Source: Marivirga tractuosa DSM 4126 (GTDB taxonomy: Bacteria > Bacteroidota > Bacteroidia > Cytophagales > Cyclobacteriaceae). Taken from it: 64,000 nt of DNA. Location: assembly GCF_000183425.1 (NCBI RefSeq), contig NC_014759.1, positions 3,813,001-3,877,000 of the forward strand, in the 5' to 3' direction. Shown in pieces: positions 61,896 through 64,000 of this stretch. Position 1 is the stretch's first letter. The number at the start of each line of letters is the position of its first letter. The notes under the pieces are model-generated. The model saw only the letters and a program-made list of their open reading frames with translations. It was not told the origin of the DNA and searched no databases. The position numbers and the translations under genes were made by a program.

Positions 61896-62649
61896 AAAGA
61901 GTTTAAATATCGTCCTGAAGATTGTTTTGCCCATCTTGTTGTTTGTGGTAACCATCGGCTTTGTTGGCAAAAAGCAGGATGAAGTTTTGTGTAAAAAAAT
62001 TATTATAAATATTAAGAATCAGCAAGGGAATTTCTTTATTAATGAGGCTGATATTAATAGTTTATTGACCAATGATGGCAATGAAATGGTCATGAATCTG
62101 CCTTATGAAAATTTCAAATTAAAAGATTTGGAAGAGAGAGTGAATGCTCATAAGTTTATTCAAGCGGCAGAAGTATATAGAGATTTAGAAGGAAATATGA
62201 TGGTGGATGCGGTACAAGCCAGACCAATTGCTAGAATATTTAATCCAGATGGCGCAGATCATTACATAAGCGATCAAGGAAGAATTCTACCAGTGTCGGA
62301 TAGATTTACCGCTCGTGTTATGGTTTTGTCTGGTGACTTTTTTAATGCTTATATAGAGAAAGATATGCTGGCAGATGATGCCGGTAAAGATTTATTTCAT
62401 TTTATAAAGTTTATAGAGCAAGATAAATTTTGGAGTGCACAGTTTGCACAATTGGAAGTAGATGAAAGAGGAATAATCAATATATACCCTCAAGTAACCA
62501 AACAGTTGATCGAATTTGGGACGGTATATAATTATTCTGATAAATTATCGAAACTTAAAATTTTTTACGATAAGATACTGCCAGACAGAGGGTGGAATCG
62601 ATACGATCGTGTAAATTTACAATTTAAAGAACAAATCATTTGTGAATAG
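61885..62649 (+). CDS. ftsQ: Cell division protein FtsQ-like
   Basis: This 254-residue protein has a short cytoplasmic N-terminus, one membrane helix (IVLKIVLPILLFVVTIGFVG), a POTRA-like region (INEADINSLL, LEERVNAHKFIQAAEVYRDLEGNMMVDAVQARPIARI) and a beta domain. FtsQ joins FtsL and FtsB in the periplasm. Position between murC and ftsA, as in other bacteria, supports the call; the sequence is weakly conserved. Start is the ATG at 61885, inside the murC end. Confidence 0.9.
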   Translation: MQLKKSLNIVLKIVLPILLFVVTIGFVGKKQDEVLCKKIIINIKNQQGNFFINEADINSLLTNDGNEMVMNLPYENFKLKDLEERVNAHKFIQAAEVYRDLEGNMMVDAVQARPIARIFNPDGADHYISDQGRILPVSDRFTARVMVLSGDFFNAYIEKDMLADDAGKDLFHFIKFIEQDKFWSAQFAQLEVDERGIINIYPQVTKQLIEFGTVYNYSDKLSKLKIFYDKILPDRGWNRYDRVNLQFKEQIICE

Positions 62650-62667
62650 AATAACCTTAGTTGATAC

Positions 62668-63990
62668 ATGGACATGCAAAATGATAAAATAGTAGTCGGA
62701 TTAGACATAGGAACCACCAAAATATGCGTGATAGTGGGCCATAAAAATGATTATGGTAAACTGGATGTTTTGGGTATGGGAAAAGCCGTATCTGATGGCG
62801 TAGTGAAAGGCAAAGTCATCAATATTGAAAAAACCATTTTGGCAATCAAAAAGGCGGTGGAAGAAGCCGAAGACAATTCCGGTATCGACATAAAAGTGGT
62901 GAATGTAGGCATAGCTGGTCATCATATTAGAAGTTCTATCCAAAGAGGAAGCATAACTCGTGACGATAGAGATGAAGAAATTACAGTGGAGGATGTAAAT
63001 CGCTTAACGAACGATATGCACCGCATGGTAATTCCTGCTGGAAATCAAATCATCCACGTAATGCCTCAGGTTTATACGGTGGATTATGATGATGGCATCA
63101 AAGATCCTGTGGGTATGACAGGCATTCGATTGGAAGCGGATTTTCATGTTATCACAGCTGATATTAATTCTATCAACAATATTCAGAAATGTGTAAAAAG
63201 AGCAGGTTTGGATATTGAAAATATGATTTTAGAACCACTGGCTTCCAGCTTGGCAGTTTTATCGGATGATGAAAAAGAAGCCGGTGTTTGCTTGGTGGAT
63301 ATTGGGGGTGGTACAACAGATATTGCCATTTTCCATGAAAATATTATTCGTCATACTGGTGTAATTCCTTTTGGAGGTAATATCATTACTTCTGACATAA
63401 AAGAGGGTTGTATGGTGATGCAACAGCAAGCTGAATTATTGAAAACCAAATTCGGTAGGGCGATTTCAACTGAAGCAAGTGAAAACGAAATCGTATCTAT
63501 TCCAGGTTTAAGAAATAGAGCACCAAAAGAGATTTCCATCAAAAACTTGGCCCATATAGTGGAAGCCAGAATGGAAGAAATCATTGATTTGGTGCATGCT
63601 GAAATATTAGCATCTGGTTATGAAGGTCGTTTGGCTGGTGGAATTGTGATCACTGGGGGTGGTTCGCAAATGCACAGCGCCAGACAACTAGTTGAATATT
63701 TAACGGGAATGGATGCTAGAATTGGTTATCCAAACGAACATTTAGGAAGAACAAAAATAGAGGCTGTGAAAAGCCCAATGTATGCCACATCTGTAGGATT
63801 AGTATTGGCAGGTTATCGTTCCATTGATGAGCGAGAAAACAGATACCTTGAAGCAAAGTTGAATAATCAGAATATGTTTATCAACCATAAGCAGAAAGGT
63901 GTAAAGAAAGAAGGAGACTTCTTTTCAAAAATTATCAATAAAACTAAAAGTTTTTTGATAGATGATTTTGATGAAAAAGATGACTATTAA
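62668..63990 (+). CDS. ftsA: Cell division protein FtsA
   Basis: FtsA is an actin-like ATPase that tethers FtsZ to the membrane. The 440-residue protein has the phosphate loop VGLDIGTTKICVIVGHKN, the IC domain with NVGIAGHHIRSSIQRG, phosphate 2 in CLVDIGGGTTDIAIF and the adenosine loop GGIVITGGGSQMHSA. The C-terminal KIINKTKSFLIDDFDEKDD is a linker followed by a short helix, less clearly amphipathic than usual. It ends 10 bases before the window edge; ftsZ is expected next. Confidence 0.96.
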   Translation: MDMQNDKIVVGLDIGTTKICVIVGHKNDYGKLDVLGMGKAVSDGVVKGKVINIEKTILAIKKAVEEAEDNSGIDIKVVNVGIAGHHIRSSIQRGSITRDDRDEEITVEDVNRLTNDMHRMVIPAGNQIIHVMPQVYTVDYDDGIKDPVGMTGIRLEADFHVITADINSINNIQKCVKRAGLDIENMILEPLASSLAVLSDDEKEAGVCLVDIGGGTTDIAIFHENIIRHTGVIPFGGNIITSDIKEGCMVMQQQAELLKTKFGRAISTEASENEIVSIPGLRNRAPKEISIKNLAHIVEARMEEIIDLVHAEILASGYEGRLAGGIVITGGGSQMHSARQLVEYLTGMDARIGYPNEHLGRTKIEAVKSPMYATSVGLVLAGYRSIDERENRYLEAKLNNQNMFINHKQKGVKKEGDFFSKIINKTKSFLIDDFDEKDDY

Positions 63991-64000
63991 TATCGAAAGA

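Overview
The window is a chromosomal segment of an AT-rich Bacteroidota bacterium, most likely a marine Cytophagales member of Marivirga type. That placement is inferred from gene content, not from a search. The supporting evidence is a type-B succinate dehydrogenase with a single five-helix SdhC, a type IX secretion (gliding-type) C-terminal sorting domain on a 929-residue secreted protein, many signal peptides ending in S-x-A/S-Q, TAnnTTTG promoter boxes, little Shine-Dalgarno sequence, and frequent GTG/TTG starts at coupled junctions. No rRNA, tRNA, CRISPR array, prophage or complete transposon was seen.

Layout. 1-4.7 kb is an arginine block: argS (cut by the window edge) and two guanidino-modifying enzymes in one leftward operon, with a PLP arginine-decarboxylase-type enzyme divergent from it. 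4.7-10.4 kb (leftward) holds a GAF histidine kinase, fabD, a DCC-family thiol protein and the large T9SS-exported protein. 10.6-14.0 kb is sdhCAB with a clear promoter and terminator. 14.2-19.8 kb holds a sodium:solute symporter, a GNAT enzyme, an ornithine/alanine racemase-like protein, an M20 amidohydrolase and alanine racemase. 19.9-27.7 kb is the most unusual part: two diverged copies of a four-gene cassette (a secreted beta-type protein, a secreted YidD-like protein, and two TPR proteins ending in a PG-[SA]-G-[KQ] membrane domain), separated by a small TM2 protein and another small secreted protein, and followed by one more TPR protein. 27.6-38 kb is mixed: polyphosphate glucokinase, lipoproteins, a prolyl oligopeptidase, a J-domain/KTSC fusion, a GNAT enzyme, a DUF218 protein, an alpha/beta hydrolase and a large lipoprotein. 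38.2-49.8 kb holds ppc, an active/inactive M16 protease pair, an adenosine-kinase-like enzyme, a glycerophosphodiesterase, a MATE exporter and a class III CoA-transferase, with REP-like palindromic repeats at 45.65 and 48.1-48.6 kb. 50.2-64 kb is the division and cell wall (dcw) cluster mraZ-rsmH-ftsL-ftsI-murE-mraY-murD-ftsW-murG-murC-ftsQ-ftsA, with ftsZ presumably just beyond the edge. It lacks murF and ddl.

How it fits together. The dcw genes build and divide a meso-diaminopimelate peptidoglycan wall (MurE carries DNPR), and Alr supplies the D-alanine. SDH and PEP carboxylase serve the TCA cycle and its refilling. The duplicated YidD/TPR cassette looks like an envelope-assembly module of unknown role and is the best candidate here for an undescribed system.
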